Shown here in pieces: positions 1 through 8,608 of a stretch of DNA of 64,000 nt. Below the pieces are notes generated by a model. The model saw nothing but the letters and a program-made list of their open reading frames with translations, did not search any database and was not told the origin of the DNA. Both the position numbers and the translations under genes were made by a program. Position 1 is the first letter of the stretch; each line of letters starts with the position of its first letter. Source of the DNA: Paenibacillus sp. FSL R5-0341. GTDB taxonomy: Bacteria; Bacillota; Bacilli; Paenibacillales; Paenibacillaceae. Location of the stretch: assembly GCF_037975235.1 (NCBI RefSeq), contig NZ_CP150241.1, forward strand, positions 5,828,001 to 5,892,000. The letters are read 5' to 3'.

Positions 1-1359
1 CAAAGGATGACGGTGGAAACGTACCGGGACTTTGGCATGAGTGAGTTTACCTTGCGCTGCTTCCCTCTGTAGCCGAGCTGGCGGTGTAGCAGACAGATAG
101 ACGAAATTCCCCTCTGGTTTACAAGAAGATGCCGCCGCGTGAGCGAGCATGGGATCGTTGTGATACGGAAAAGCATCCAGTTCATCGATAATGACGAGAT
201 CAAATCCCTGATAAAAACGCATCAATTGATGCGTGGTCGCAAGCGTGAGCTGCGCGTCTTTCCAGCGTTCGTCGCTGCCTCCGTAAAGAGTAGCGAGCGA
301 TGTATCCGGAAAAGCTTTGGCCAGACGTGGAGCCAGTTCCAGCACCACATCCCTGCGTGGCGTGGCGACCAAAGCTCGTCCACGACGATCCAATGTATGT
401 TGGAGCAGCGGGAAAATCATCTCGGTCTTGCCGGCCCCGGTCACGGCCCACAGCAAGAACCGCCCCGGCCCATCCCCTGCGGGTGGCCGGGCCAAAAACG
501 CAAGCGCCGCGGCTGCTGCCGCGCTCTGCGCTGCGCTAAGCCCCCACCGGGCGAGCCCGCCGCCGGTGGGGGCCAAGGCCGTGCCACGCGGTGCTTCGCC
601 GCGTCGTGGCACGGCCCCTTGCGCTGCACTGCGTAGCAGCAGCGCACAGGCACGGCTGCGCCCCAGCGCGAGGCAAGCCTCGCAGTAGGCGCACGCCGCC
701 AGGCCGCAGGCAGCGCAGGGCACGCGCTGCCTAGCTTCGCTGCCACAACGGTGGCAGCGGGGCGCGCTCCGCGCGCGTCCAAGCCACGCGTGCCGGCGGC
801 GCGTGGCGGGCCCTTCGAGGGCGGCTGTGATACTCAGCCGCCCGTGCAAGCGCGCGAGCTGTGCAGCCGCGCGCCACTCCCTAGGCGGCTGGGCGGTATT
901 CGCCAGCAACGCCTCCGCCTCGGCCGCCAGTAGTTGGCGGCCGCTGATCCGCTCAGCCAGCAGGGCCGCGTCCCGCTCCAGCTGAGCCCACTGCCCGGCG
1001 GGATACGGCTCGGGCATCCCGCCTACCTGAATGCGATGCTCAGCACCACTCCCCGCTTTGCCCGCTATACCTTCTCGCGCCTCAACTTCCCCCGAAGCCA
1101 GTTCATATACATCCAGCTTCCGCGCAAGATAGCTCTGCCATTCGCGCTCACCCCAGTGATCCATGCCCCGCTCCATCTCAAAATGCTCAACCAACCAAGA
1201 TGCCTGACTTAAAGGCACCACCGCATCTAAGAACAACCAGCGCAGCACATGCCGACCACTTCCGCCCTCTAGCCACCAAGTTACGTCCACTCGAATATCG
1301 AGAGACAAGGCCATGCTCCACCCTTCCCCTACACGACACACATATAAGGCAACTTTCAT
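1..1359 (-). CDS. comFA: ComFA, competence DNA-uptake helicase (3' end outside window)
   Basis: Late-competence ATPase/helicase-like protein thought to drive transforming DNA across the membrane. The minus frame is open from an ATG at 1359 to the window edge (453 codons; C-terminal part missing). Seen in order: an N-terminal region; a zinc-finger-like cluster of Cys pairs (CHRC, CAAC, CAYC) near residues 195-225; a long Ala/Gly/Arg-rich stretch; Walker A 'TGAGKTEM' near residue 310; the DEAD-like box 'DELDAFPY'; and motif III 'YLSATP'. A strong Shine-Dalgarno (SD) GGAGGGAGGAG precedes the ATG. ComFA of Bacillus has the same four-cysteine finger plus helicase layout. degU and degS lie upstream, as in Bacillus. 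The region between finger and Walker A is unusually GC-rich and palindromic. Confidence 0.9.
   Translation of the reverse strand, partial: MKVALYVCRVGEGWSMALSLDIRVDVTWWLEGGSGRHVLRWLFLDAVVPLSQASWLVEHFEMERGMDHWGEREWQSYLARKLDVYELASGEVEAREGIAGKAGSGAEHRIQVGGMPEPYPAGQWAQLERDAALLAERISGRQLLAAEAEALLANTAQPPREWRAAAQLARLHGRLSITAALEGPATRRRHAWLGRARSAPRCHRCGSEARQRVPCAACGLAACAYCEACLALGRSRACALLLRSAAQGAVPRRGEAPRGTALAPTGGGLARWGLSAAQSAAAAAALAFLARPPAGDGPGRFLLWAVTGAGKTEMIFPLLQHTLDRRGRALVATPRRDVVLELAPRLAKAFPDTSLATLYGGSDERWKDAQLTLATTHQLMRFYQGFDLVIIDELDAFPYHNDPMLAHAAASSCKPEGNFVYLSATPPARLQREAAQGKLTHAKVPVRFHRHPL
541..616. repeat. Two GC-rich palindromes inside comFA
   Basis: Two perfect inverted repeats lie in the coding region. 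CCCCCACCGG (541-550) pairs with CCGGTGGGGG (563-572). GGCCGTGCCACG (577-588) pairs with CGTGGCACGGCC (605-616), with a small inner stem around GCTTCGC. They encode the low-complexity Ala/Gly/Arg linker before the helicase domain. Confidence 0.85.
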
Positions 1360-1396
1360 TTACTCTCCTCCCTCCAACCTACTTTCTCCCGAACGC

Positions 1397-1441
1397 AAAA
1401 AAAGCACATGCCAACCCGGCTGTTCGCCGGAGCATGTGCTT
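1397..1441 (-). terminator. Terminator or attenuator upstream of comFA
   Basis: AAGCACATGC and GCATGTGCTT form a 10-bp stem around a loop with its own CCGGC/GCCGG pairing. On the minus strand it is followed by seven T. It sits only about 40 bp before the comFA start, so it either ends read-through from the left-pointing upstream gene or attenuates comFA. Confidence 0.75.
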
Positions 1442-1723
1442 CATGTCCTATTCAATCTTGCGTATGATTAATCTACTCATTACTATACCAATTGAATCTC
1501 TACATCACAAGGTTCGTCATGCATCATACAATTCTGCTAATAACCAGAATCTTTCTTTAAAATTGCGAAACTTTTTCCAATCTGGTTCGTCTATACTTTT
1601 AAATTAAGAGTTCTGACTTCGAAAATCTTATTTCTGTGATCAAGAACTCATCGTACCCAGACAATAACCATAGATTGCATAAAAACCCATTTTTAATTTA
1701 AAAGCAGACTTGGCTACAATTAC

Positions 1724-1756
1724 AAAAAAAGACTACAGCTTCTGCTGTAATCTTTT
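1724..1756 (-). terminator. Terminator of the 132-aa membrane protein gene
   Basis: On the minus strand GATTACAGC-agaa-GCTGTAGTC is followed by seven T, 27 bp after the stop of the 1783-2181 gene. Confidence 0.85.
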
Positions 1757-1782
1757 CACTGTAGATCTGCGAAATGCTAATC

Positions 1783-2181
1783 CTATTTCCGTTCACATGA
1801 TGATTTATGCTCTGACTCGCGCAAATCAATCAGGCGAAACGTGTGATCGGTCTGCGCTACCCGTTCAATATCAGCAGGGACAGCAGGCAGATAGGATGTC
1901 TCCAATCCTTGCCTTTGCATAAGCTTTTCAATAATCGTAATCGTTTCCGCTTCTGTACGATCAGCGACAACGGTTAGTCTGAAGCTCTTTCCACGGTATA
2001 ATAATTCCCGGCAAAGTTCTCTTACAATGCCTTCGATCCGCCCTGCCTGATTGGAAGGGATGAGCAGAATCTGCTCGAAACCTTCAGATTCCGGACGGGA
2101 AAGATGGCGCTGGTGCATGGCATGAACGGCCATTGCCGCCAGGAAGTATATGAGCAGAATCATAGTCAGATGAGCAACCAT
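1783..2181 (-). CDS. Small single-pass membrane protein of unknown function
   Basis: I do not recognise this 132-aa protein. The ATG at 2181 is chosen because GAGGAGGTG lies 8 nt upstream; the longer open frame has a Cys-rich lead without an SD. Residues 4-22 form one hydrophobic segment, followed by a basic stretch and a soluble C-terminal domain of about 100 residues with alternating beta-like and alpha-like stretches. The protein probably has one N-terminal anchor and a soluble domain. It stands alone between degU and comFA with its own terminator. A LexA-type palindrome lies about 175 bp upstream. Confidence 0.7.
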   Translation of the reverse strand: MVAHLTMILLIYFLAAMAVHAMHQRHLSRPESEGFEQILLIPSNQAGRIEGIVRELCRELLYRGKSFRLTVVADRTEAETITIIEKLMQRQGLETSYLPAVPADIERVAQTDHTFRLIDLRESEHKSSCERK

Positions 2182-2537
2182 GGCAACTGCACCTCCTCGG
2201 AAGGTCATGCTCACCCATGGCGAACATCCCTGTATACAACAAGTATATGCTGTACTTCCTGAAGGGTTACACTTGCATTTCCCATCACTCATATTCCATT
2301 CTGATCGACACCGGACGAAGAAAGACAGGCCAGGTCATTCATTCACGCCTAAGCTTGAACATATGTTCCGCACAACCTTACACTTTGCTCATTTGCAGTG
2401 ATAAAGTCCATTAACCCGCAGACCAATCCAACATTCTGGAAAGGGCGCGAGTGAACACCAATCTATACTTCATCAAGGTTGAACCAACCAATGGACTGAC
2501 TTACGATATAAATACTGCTTTATAAAGAAATAAGGTA
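2182..2537. other. Intergenic region between degU and the 132-aa gene
   Basis: A 356-bp spacer that should contain the promoter of the 1783-2181 gene. The only clear site is the GAAC-N4-GTTC palindrome at 2356-2369. No degU terminator with a T run is evident. Confidence 0.5.
2356..2369. promoter_or_regulatory. Candidate LexA (SOS) box
   Basis: TGAACATATGTTCC matches the Bacillus LexA consensus CGAAC-RNRY-GTTYC at 13 of 14 positions; only the first base differs. The nearest downstream gene is the 132-aa membrane protein. I see no convincing -35/-10 pair overlapping the box, so function is unproven. Confidence 0.45.
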
Positions 2538-3263
2538 TTAGAGCGTAACCCAACCATATTTGATCGAATTGATAACAGCTTGTGTACGGTCGTCTACTTC
2601 CATCTTCTGCAGAATACTGCTGACATGGTTTTTTACTGTTTTTTCACTGATGAACAGGAATTCACCAATCATCTTATTGCTCTTACCTTCTGCCATCAAA
2701 CGCAGTACTTCAGCCTCACGACGTGTGAGCGGGTTATTGTCGCCAGCGACAAATTTAACACCGGCTTCCTTCGAAGCTCCTTCACTCATTGCCCCTGTTT
2801 CATTAAGATACGTCATACGACGCAGCTGCATGATCAGTTTGCCGGTTACTTTCGGGTGTATAAACGCATGTCCTTCATGCACGGAACGAATCGCATTGAT
2901 CAGAGACTCGGCCTCCATATCTTTCAGCAAGTATCCGTTAGCCCCTTTACGAAGCGTCTCAAATACATAACTTTCATCATCATGAATGGACAGGATAATC
3001 ACTTTGACATCAGGGAACAGCTCACGCAATTTCTCTGTTGCCTCAACCCCGTTTTCGATCGGCATGTTAATGTCCATCAACACGATATCAGGTTTATCCT
3101 GGTTGCAGAATTCGAGCACTTGAATACCATCGCCGCATTCGCCGATGACCTCAATGTCGTCCTCCATATTTAAAATGCGTTTCAGTCCCTCACGGAACAG
3201 CTGATGATCATCAGCCAATAGAACTTTAATTGACGCTTTACCAGTATCACGGTTTTCCATCAT
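2538..3263 (-). CDS. degU: DegU, NarL-family response regulator
   Basis: Response regulator of the DegS-DegU system, controlling exoenzymes, competence, motility and multicellular behaviour in Bacillus. The N-terminal receiver domain has the acidic pair 'ADDH', the phospho-acceptor Asp64 in 'VLMDINMP' and the conserved Lys in 'LLKDM'. The C-terminal LuxR-type helix-turn-helix (about residues 177-225) reads 'LTRREAEVLRLMAEGKSN' then 'SEKTVKNHVSSILQKM'. The 241-aa length is close to Bacillus DegU (229). Its SD GGAG lies in the last codons of degS and the gap is 4 bp, so the two genes are co-transcribed and probably translationally coupled. Confidence 0.97.
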   Translation of the reverse strand: MMENRDTGKASIKVLLADDHQLFREGLKRILNMEDDIEVIGECGDGIQVLEFCNQDKPDIVLMDINMPIENGVEATEKLRELFPDVKVIILSIHDDESYVFETLRKGANGYLLKDMEAESLINAIRSVHEGHAFIHPKVTGKLIMQLRRMTYLNETGAMSEGASKEAGVKFVAGDNNPLTRREAEVLRLMAEGKSNKMIGEFLFISEKTVKNHVSSILQKMEVDDRTQAVINSIKYGWVTL

Positions 3264-3267
3264 CCTG

Positions 3268-4428
3268 CTACTCCTTTCCCTTATCCACGTTTGTCGGGAT
3301 ATGAATCACTATTTTGGTTCCTTGATTTTCTCCGGATTCAATCTCTATTCTTCCTTCTAACAGTTCAACCCGCTCTCTCATCCCAATCAGACCGAAGTGG
3401 CTATGATCCTTGCTTTTCTTCGCAAGAAGCTCCGGTTTGAACCCAAGCCCATTGTCCTGAACGACAATCTTGACGAGCTGAGCCTGGTATGTAATTTCCA
3501 CTACAACATAAGTGGGATAAGCATGCTTTGCAGCATTCGACAGACCTTCCTGCACGAGGCGGTAGATCGCTGCCTCCATCGCAGAAGATAAACGGTGTTC
3601 TTTACCTCTTGTTTCAAAAAGCGACCGGATTTTCGTTTTTACCTCAAAATCCTGCACGTACTTCCGAAGCGTTGGAATCAGTCCCAGATCATCCAGTGCC
3701 ATAGGACGCAGATTGAAAATAACTTTTCTCATTTCTTCAAGACTGGAACGAACCTGGCCTTTCAAATCTACTATTTCGGCCTGGACCATCTTAAAATCCT
3801 GCTTAATGAGCATTCTTTCTACAATTTCCGTCCTAAGCACTAGATTGGCGAGCATCTGCGCAGGCCCGTCATGAATCTCACGAGCAATACGTTTCCGCTC
3901 TTCTTCCTGGGCCAAAATTATTTTCAAACCAATCATTTGTCGATTTTTGGCAGATTCGATGATCCGGGTCACTTGACCCAGTTCACCTGACAGGTATTCG
4001 AGTACAACACCCATCTGCGAACCGATGGTCTCGGCACGCTCCACAGAAGCTTCCACATTTTTGGCACGCTTCTGTAGGTCATCCCGACGGGCCTTCAGAT
4101 ACATTTCCTTCTCACGATAAATCATCAGATCCAGCTGCAGCTGTGTTGCTTTCTCATACGCCTGCTTGATATCATGCTCGGAATAACGGACAAAGTCACG
4201 GCTAACCTCGGTCAGCCGGATCCGGGAACGGCGGTAGTTCAGCTCCAATTGATCTACTTTCTCGATCGTTTCCGCCGTCTCCTTCAGCACCGACTTTAAC
4301 TCCTCGTTGAGTGTTTTCAGCTCATCGCGAGTCGCGTCCATGATCTCGAACATTTGATATTTGCTGTTTTCCATGACTTGTATGGCGTTTTTAATGACGC
4401 GGTCTATGGCATCGGCTTGTAAATCCAC
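3268..4428 (-). CDS. degS: DegS, cytoplasmic sensor histidine kinase
   Basis: Soluble two-component kinase that phosphorylates and dephosphorylates DegU. At 386 aa it is nearly the length of Bacillus DegS (385). The N-terminal half (about 1-160) is a charged coiled coil with no membrane segment. The HisKA_3 dimerisation box has His186 in 'IAREIHDGPAQ', and the HATPase region shows 'QEGLSNAAKHA' (N box) and 'DNGLGF' (G1 box) followed by 'GLIGMRERVELL'. It is the first gene of the degSU pair. The stop TAG overlaps the degU ribosome-binding region. Confidence 0.97.
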   Translation of the reverse strand: MDLQADAIDRVIKNAIQVMENSKYQMFEIMDATRDELKTLNEELKSVLKETAETIEKVDQLELNYRRSRIRLTEVSRDFVRYSEHDIKQAYEKATQLQLDLMIYREKEMYLKARRDDLQKRAKNVEASVERAETIGSQMGVVLEYLSGELGQVTRIIESAKNRQMIGLKIILAQEEERKRIAREIHDGPAQMLANLVLRTEIVERMLIKQDFKMVQAEIVDLKGQVRSSLEEMRKVIFNLRPMALDDLGLIPTLRKYVQDFEVKTKIRSLFETRGKEHRLSSAMEAAIYRLVQEGLSNAAKHAYPTYVVVEITYQAQLVKIVVQDNGLGFKPELLAKKSKDHSHFGLIGMRERVELLEGRIEIESGENQGTKIVIHIPTNVDKGKE

Positions 4429-4475
4429 GTTTGTTCGACTCCATTTCTATCGTTTCCGGTATATATCATACCATA

Positions 4476-7190
4476 TCACGATGAGATGGTAACGGTCTTC
4501 GTTTTCTGTTCCCATTTTACAGTCAGTCCAAGTTGCTCGGAAACGAGTCTAAGCGGGACTAAAGTCCTACCACCCGTTACGTATGGTGCAACTGTTGCGC
4601 TCTGTCTTTTACCATTCAGAATGAATTCTTTCTGTCCTACAACCAGATCAATCAGCTTGCCACCCCGTAATACCGTGATCCGCTGATTTTTGCTATCCCA
4701 ACTTGCCTGACCACCAAAAGCGTCCAAAACATGCTTGATTGGCACATACGTCGTACCATTTTTCAGTACCGGTGCTGCATCAATTGCTTTTTTCGTTCCA
4801 TTCACCGTCATCGATTTCTGTCCGAGCACAAGCGAGGCTGTACCCGTAGGCAACCCAACTTCACTGGACTTGGAAGGCATCGTGAATGCGATATTGTCAA
4901 AAGCAACCGTACCTGTCTTCGCACGCTCATCCTGACCTTCCTCCACGTTCACCACATAGACCCGCTTCAGCTTCGCCGGATAGGCGATGTTCAGTCCGTT
5001 CAGATCTACGCTCAGCTTCTTCCAACCGTTCCAGTCAATCGCCTTGGCGAGATCGGCATATACCGTTTTGCCATTGGCATCCGTGAATTCAGCGCGCAGC
5101 CAGTTCAGGCTCTTATCTCCCATAACATCCATCGACATCGATGTAGCTGCAGCAGATACCTCTCTGCCAGTAGAACCATTCAGTTGTGCATAAGCGTACA
5201 TTTTGCCTGTTCCAGCTGTCATATCATAACCGAGTTGCAGTACATTGGAACCGGCTTTCTCACCTGTTCCTGCAGTAACGGTTGCTGAACCAGTTACACC
5301 CGCTGCGTTCGTCGTGAAGTTAATCGGATAATTCACGTTCTCGAAGTTCTCCCAGATCGTTTCGCTTGCAGAAGCCGAGAGGACCACGACTGTGCTGTAA
5401 CCATCATAACGACCAATCGCATATCCCACTTGTGCACCAGAATTGACGGAAGATACGGTTAATTGGTCAGCAGTCACTTTACCTTTGAACCCGATAAATT
5501 CCCATGTCAGCGAGTCCGCCGGAACCGTAACACTTTGTCCGCTCTTCGTTGTTGCCGTTACCGGAATGGACATCGTTGTGCCCGCCTTGAGCGAACCGAG
5601 ACCTGATCCTGCAGTCAGGGAAGCCAGTTCACTTCCACCCAGTACCGATACTTTAATAGAAGATGAAGCTCCATTGCTCGTTGCCGTCAGGGTTGCTGTG
5701 CCTGGCTTCACGCCTTTGATCGTGCCGTTGCTGACACTTACGATGCCGTTGTTGCTGGACTTCCAGGACATGCTGATATCGCCTGTTGCAATCGGGTTGT
5801 AGTAGGTATCATATCCTTTGGCTGTGTACTTGCCCTCTTGCCCCACTAGCAACGTTTGGCTGCCGCTCACGGCAAAGCCCTTCAGTTTACCTACAGGTGC
5901 CGTAGAGAACACACCCAGCGTGTTTACAACCTGACGTTGCTCGGTGCCATACTCTGTGTTGAACGTCAGACCAGCGGTTTGCTCACCTAACGGACGTGTT
6001 ACCATGGTTGTGGAGCCGCCTCCGTCCAGGTTCATGCCTTTCCAGACACCCACACTGGTCATAAAGGATTGAAGTTCCGTTAGCGACATCCCGCTGCTGT
6101 TACTGTTCTTCTCCGCTGCAATGATGTAGACATACCGACCATCCTGAGAGTATCCTACTGCCGTTCTTGCACGAATACCACCAATGCCGGACGCAGCGAT
6201 ATCACGGGAAAAGGAAGCTGCCTTACCACCATTCACCAAAATGGTATGACCGCCAATCATCATCTCCAGATTACTTGGATCGATCGATTGCCCGGTTGTT
6301 TTGGCTTTCAGTTTGTAATCCGCATTCAAGGTTTGGCCAACGGATAGATGGCTCATGATCCATGTCGCCGCTGTTCCATGTGCACGCAAAATGTACCCAT
6401 CCTGCGGCACCGTCATGTTTAACGCTTTTTTATCCGAGATTTGCGTAATGACTCCATTCTGCACGAGAACCTCTGTCGGCGTTGTGGAAGGGTCATTCGG
6501 ACGTTTGGTGGAGGTCCATGCAGGTGTATAAATATACATCGAGTTGGCATGACTATATTTCACCGTACCAGACTCTACCGTATAATCCTCTTTATTTATC
6601 CCACGCAAAACAAAGGTTGAACCATCCTGCGCCTTTACAGTCCCATCAAAGGAATACTCGTCGATCATCGGCTTGCCATCCTTGGTCACCGTGAGGGCAT
6701 ACATACCTGAAAGTTCGGAAGGTGTGGAAACCAGTACGCCATCGGAGACCTGTCCACCAATCGGCGCGAGCTCTCCGGATACATTGAAGTAATCACCGTT
6801 CACAGCGGCTACTGCACCATTTTCCTTAGCCATAGCACCTGTGCTCTGTTTGCTGTTCAGATTACCGCCCTTGCCTGTCATCACATCCAGCTTTACATAC
6901 GGGTTTTGCAGATCCACCTGGATTACATCCGCCAGTACGTTGACCTTGGAACCGGAACGTGTTGTTGTATATCTGTATTTCATGAGCTTCGCACCCGAAG
7001 TCAGAATTTCTTCACTTAACTTGCTTGTATTCGTAGATGCTGCTGCGGCTACTGATTGCCACGAAGTACCTGACCACATCTGTCCGCCTGTGCTCATCAC
7101 CGGTGCAATCCAGATCACACCCGCCAGCGTTACAATCGCCCATTTCTTCACCTTACTGCCCTTAACGTCTTCCAGCTGTTTCCCCAGCAT
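4476..7190 (-). CDS. Exported phosphodiester glycosidase-like protein with Big_2 and stalk domains
   Basis: Large exported protein of about 900 aa. After an N-terminal hydrophobic signal segment comes a phosphodiester glycosidase (NAGPA/DUF2233-type) domain, recognised by 'AAVNGDYFN', 'RARTAVGYSQDG' and 'MNLDGGGSTTM'. A Big_2-like Ig domain ('LKGVKPGTATLTATS'-type end) and a carbohydrate-binding-like beta region follow. Two C-terminal copper-amine-oxidase-N ('stalk') repeats end it ('NGTTYVPIKHVLDAFGG', 'GGRTLVPLRLVSEQLGL'). The domain family cleaves GlcNAc phosphodiesters; the substrate here is unknown. The start is uncertain: the frame is open to a TTG at 7247, and ATG 7232 and GTG 7151 are alternatives. 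I favour ATG 7190, which has GGGAGAG upstream and leads into the signal segment. Confidence 0.8.
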   Translation of the reverse strand: MLGKQLEDVKGSKVKKWAIVTLAGVIWIAPVMSTGGQMWSGTSWQSVAAAASTNTSKLSEEILTSGAKLMKYRYTTTRSGSKVNVLADVIQVDLQNPYVKLDVMTGKGGNLNSKQSTGAMAKENGAVAAVNGDYFNVSGELAPIGGQVSDGVLVSTPSELSGMYALTVTKDGKPMIDEYSFDGTVKAQDGSTFVLRGINKEDYTVESGTVKYSHANSMYIYTPAWTSTKRPNDPSTTPTEVLVQNGVITQISDKKALNMTVPQDGYILRAHGTAATWIMSHLSVGQTLNADYKLKAKTTGQSIDPSNLEMMIGGHTILVNGGKAASFSRDIAASGIGGIRARTAVGYSQDGRYVYIIAAEKNSNSSGMSLTELQSFMTSVGVWKGMNLDGGGSTTMVTRPLGEQTAGLTFNTEYGTEQRQVVNTLGVFSTAPVGKLKGFAVSGSQTLLVGQEGKYTAKGYDTYYNPIATGDISMSWKSSNNGIVSVSNGTIKGVKPGTATLTATSNGASSSIKVSVLGGSELASLTAGSGLGSLKAGTTMSIPVTATTKSGQSVTVPADSLTWEFIGFKGKVTADQLTVSSVNSGAQVGYAIGRYDGYSTVVVLSASASETIWENFENVNYPINFTTNAAGVTGSATVTAGTGEKAGSNVLQLGYDMTAGTGKMYAYAQLNGSTGREVSAAATSMSMDVMGDKSLNWLRAEFTDANGKTVYADLAKAIDWNGWKKLSVDLNGLNIAYPAKLKRVYVVNVEEGQDERAKTGTVAFDNIAFTMPSKSSEVGLPTGTASLVLGQKSMTVNGTKKAIDAAPVLKNGTTYVPIKHVLDAFGGQASWDSKNQRITVLRGGKLIDLVVGQKEFILNGKRQSATVAPYVTGGRTLVPLRLVSEQLGLTVKWEQKTKTVTISS

Positions 7191-7348
7191 GTCTGAAACG
7201 TCTCTCCCATCTTGTATATCAATCTTAGACATCACGAACACTGCCAAGCAGGCAGCAGATAGCGAGATCTCTAGTATACTCTTCTATTAATAGACTGCTT
7301 TTTGTGGAAAAAGTTACGCCCCTAGCTAACTTTGAGGGTATTCTTGGC

Positions 7349-7389
7349 AAAAAGAAACCCATGTATGGAATCAGCTACTCATACATGGG
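7349..7389 (-). terminator. Terminator after the truncated stalk-domain ORF
   Basis: CCCATGTATG (7358-7367) pairs with CATACATGGG (7380-7389). On the minus strand a T-rich tract follows. It lies just past the stop at 7422. Confidence 0.75.
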
Positions 7390-7421
7390 AATTTATCTGT
7401 ATACTGATATTCGTTAGATTT

Positions 7422-8501
7422 TCAATCAGGCTCTGGGAAATGAATTTCGGGTAACATTCGATTGGGGTCCTCTTCGTTCACACTAATGTCATGATCATAA
7501 CTATAATTCCAGTGCCCGTTGGCGTAATCAAGGTAGATCAGCGCCTCATATATAGAATGGTTCTGCTCTATGTTCTCTGAGATGTAGCTCCATTCCAAGG
7601 TTGCATGAACAACAGCTTGCTTCTCCCCAAGAAACACGACTCGTTCATTAGACATATGATACGTAGTGTCTCCATACTCAAAGGAAGCTCTTGTAATGTG
7701 CTCCCATGTTCTCCATTCATCAACTGCATTTGCGTTCATTCGTTCAATATCAAATGGCGAAGTATATTTATACGTTAGATCAAAGTCTTTCTGATTAAAC
7801 GCTCTATAATATTGCCTGAGGTCAGATAGGACATTTTGTTGCTTCTCATTAAAATTCTCTTTTATCGTATGTACAGATTTATCGATATCTTCTGGAAGCG
7901 TAGTATTACTGGAAAGATATCGATCCTGAAGTATTTTCCACTGATTGTTCTCCTTTATAATTCGAAATACGATCTCATGTTGGTCGTCCATTACCTGATT
8001 ATTACGAATATATGTAACATACAATAATGCCTGGTTTGCAGATTCGTATGTAATGCTTGTTATATCAACATTGTAGATTCGATCAGGGATTTCGCTAACT
8101 TGGGGTGCAATCTTACTATCAGTCAGATAAGATCTCTGTATATGGTCTGAAGCTAATAGTTTTACAGTAAAGGCTCTATCATAAGTTTTCACTAGATCGA
8201 GTATCACTTGTTCTTGACCATAGCCGTACTCCACCATTCGCGCGGTATTTGTTTTTCGATCATAGGCCACCGAATGTTTTGTATACCAAGCAGCAAATCG
8301 AATAGGAAGATAGAATTTCTCATCAATTAATATACCTGGTTTTTCCAACTCAACATATCCTTCCTTATCATCAAAGTATCCTACATCAGGTACAAAATAT
8401 ATTTCCGAATGATCCGTTCTAGCAAAAATTTCACGACTTTCTATTGAGTAATCTGCCCGGTACCCCATTAGTTGAATAAACTCTCGAAACGGAACATACA
8501 C
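7422..8501 (-). pseudogene. 5'-truncated stalk-domain (copper amine oxidase N-like) ORF
   Basis: A 359-codon open frame that starts inside a copper-amine-oxidase-N-like domain: the first residues, VYVPFREFIQLMGY, are the middle of such a repeat. It has no signal peptide and no first half of the domain. The only start is a GTG. Two codons upstream in the same frame is a TAG, and before it the frame reads HG, so H-G-stop-R-V-Y-V-P looks like a repeat interrupted by a nonsense codon. The remainder holds a second repeat half ('FYLPIRFAAWY') and two NTF2/lumazine-like regions without clear motifs. It begins about 30 bp after the terminator of the SLH gene, and I see no promoter. It could still be a functional cytosolic protein, but a decayed gene is more likely. 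Confidence 0.6.
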
Positions 8502-8533
8502 CCTCTATCCATGAAATTCATGACTTATGATAT

Positions 8534-8580
8534 AAAAAAGCGAAACCAATCAGTTGAACTTATTCCCCTGATCGATTTCG
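8534..8580 (-). terminator. Terminator of the 8609-12319 SLH gene
   Basis: A 12-bp stem (8542-8553 with 8568-8579, two G-U pairs) is followed on the minus strand by six T, about 30 bp after the stop codon. Confidence 0.85.
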
Positions 8581-8608
8581 CTTCACTAAGATAAAGAGCT
8601 AATTACTA

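Larger units (their letters stand above)
1360..1782. other. Intergenic region upstream of comFA
   Basis: A 423-bp AT-rich spacer. It holds two minus-strand terminator-like hairpins (1397-1441 and 1724-1756) and nothing that looks coding. Near 1681-1694 there is a single AAAA-N5-TTTT half of a ComK-type box, but no partner at the usual spacing. Confidence 0.6.

Noticed and set aside
441-782. Minus-strand 113-codon ORF in comFA
   Set aside because: Out of frame with comFA; it is open only because the segment is GC-rich.
1681-1694. ComK box for comFA
   Set aside because: Only one AAAA-N5-TTTT half is present, more than 320 bp from the start with a terminator in between, and no second half at the usual spacing.
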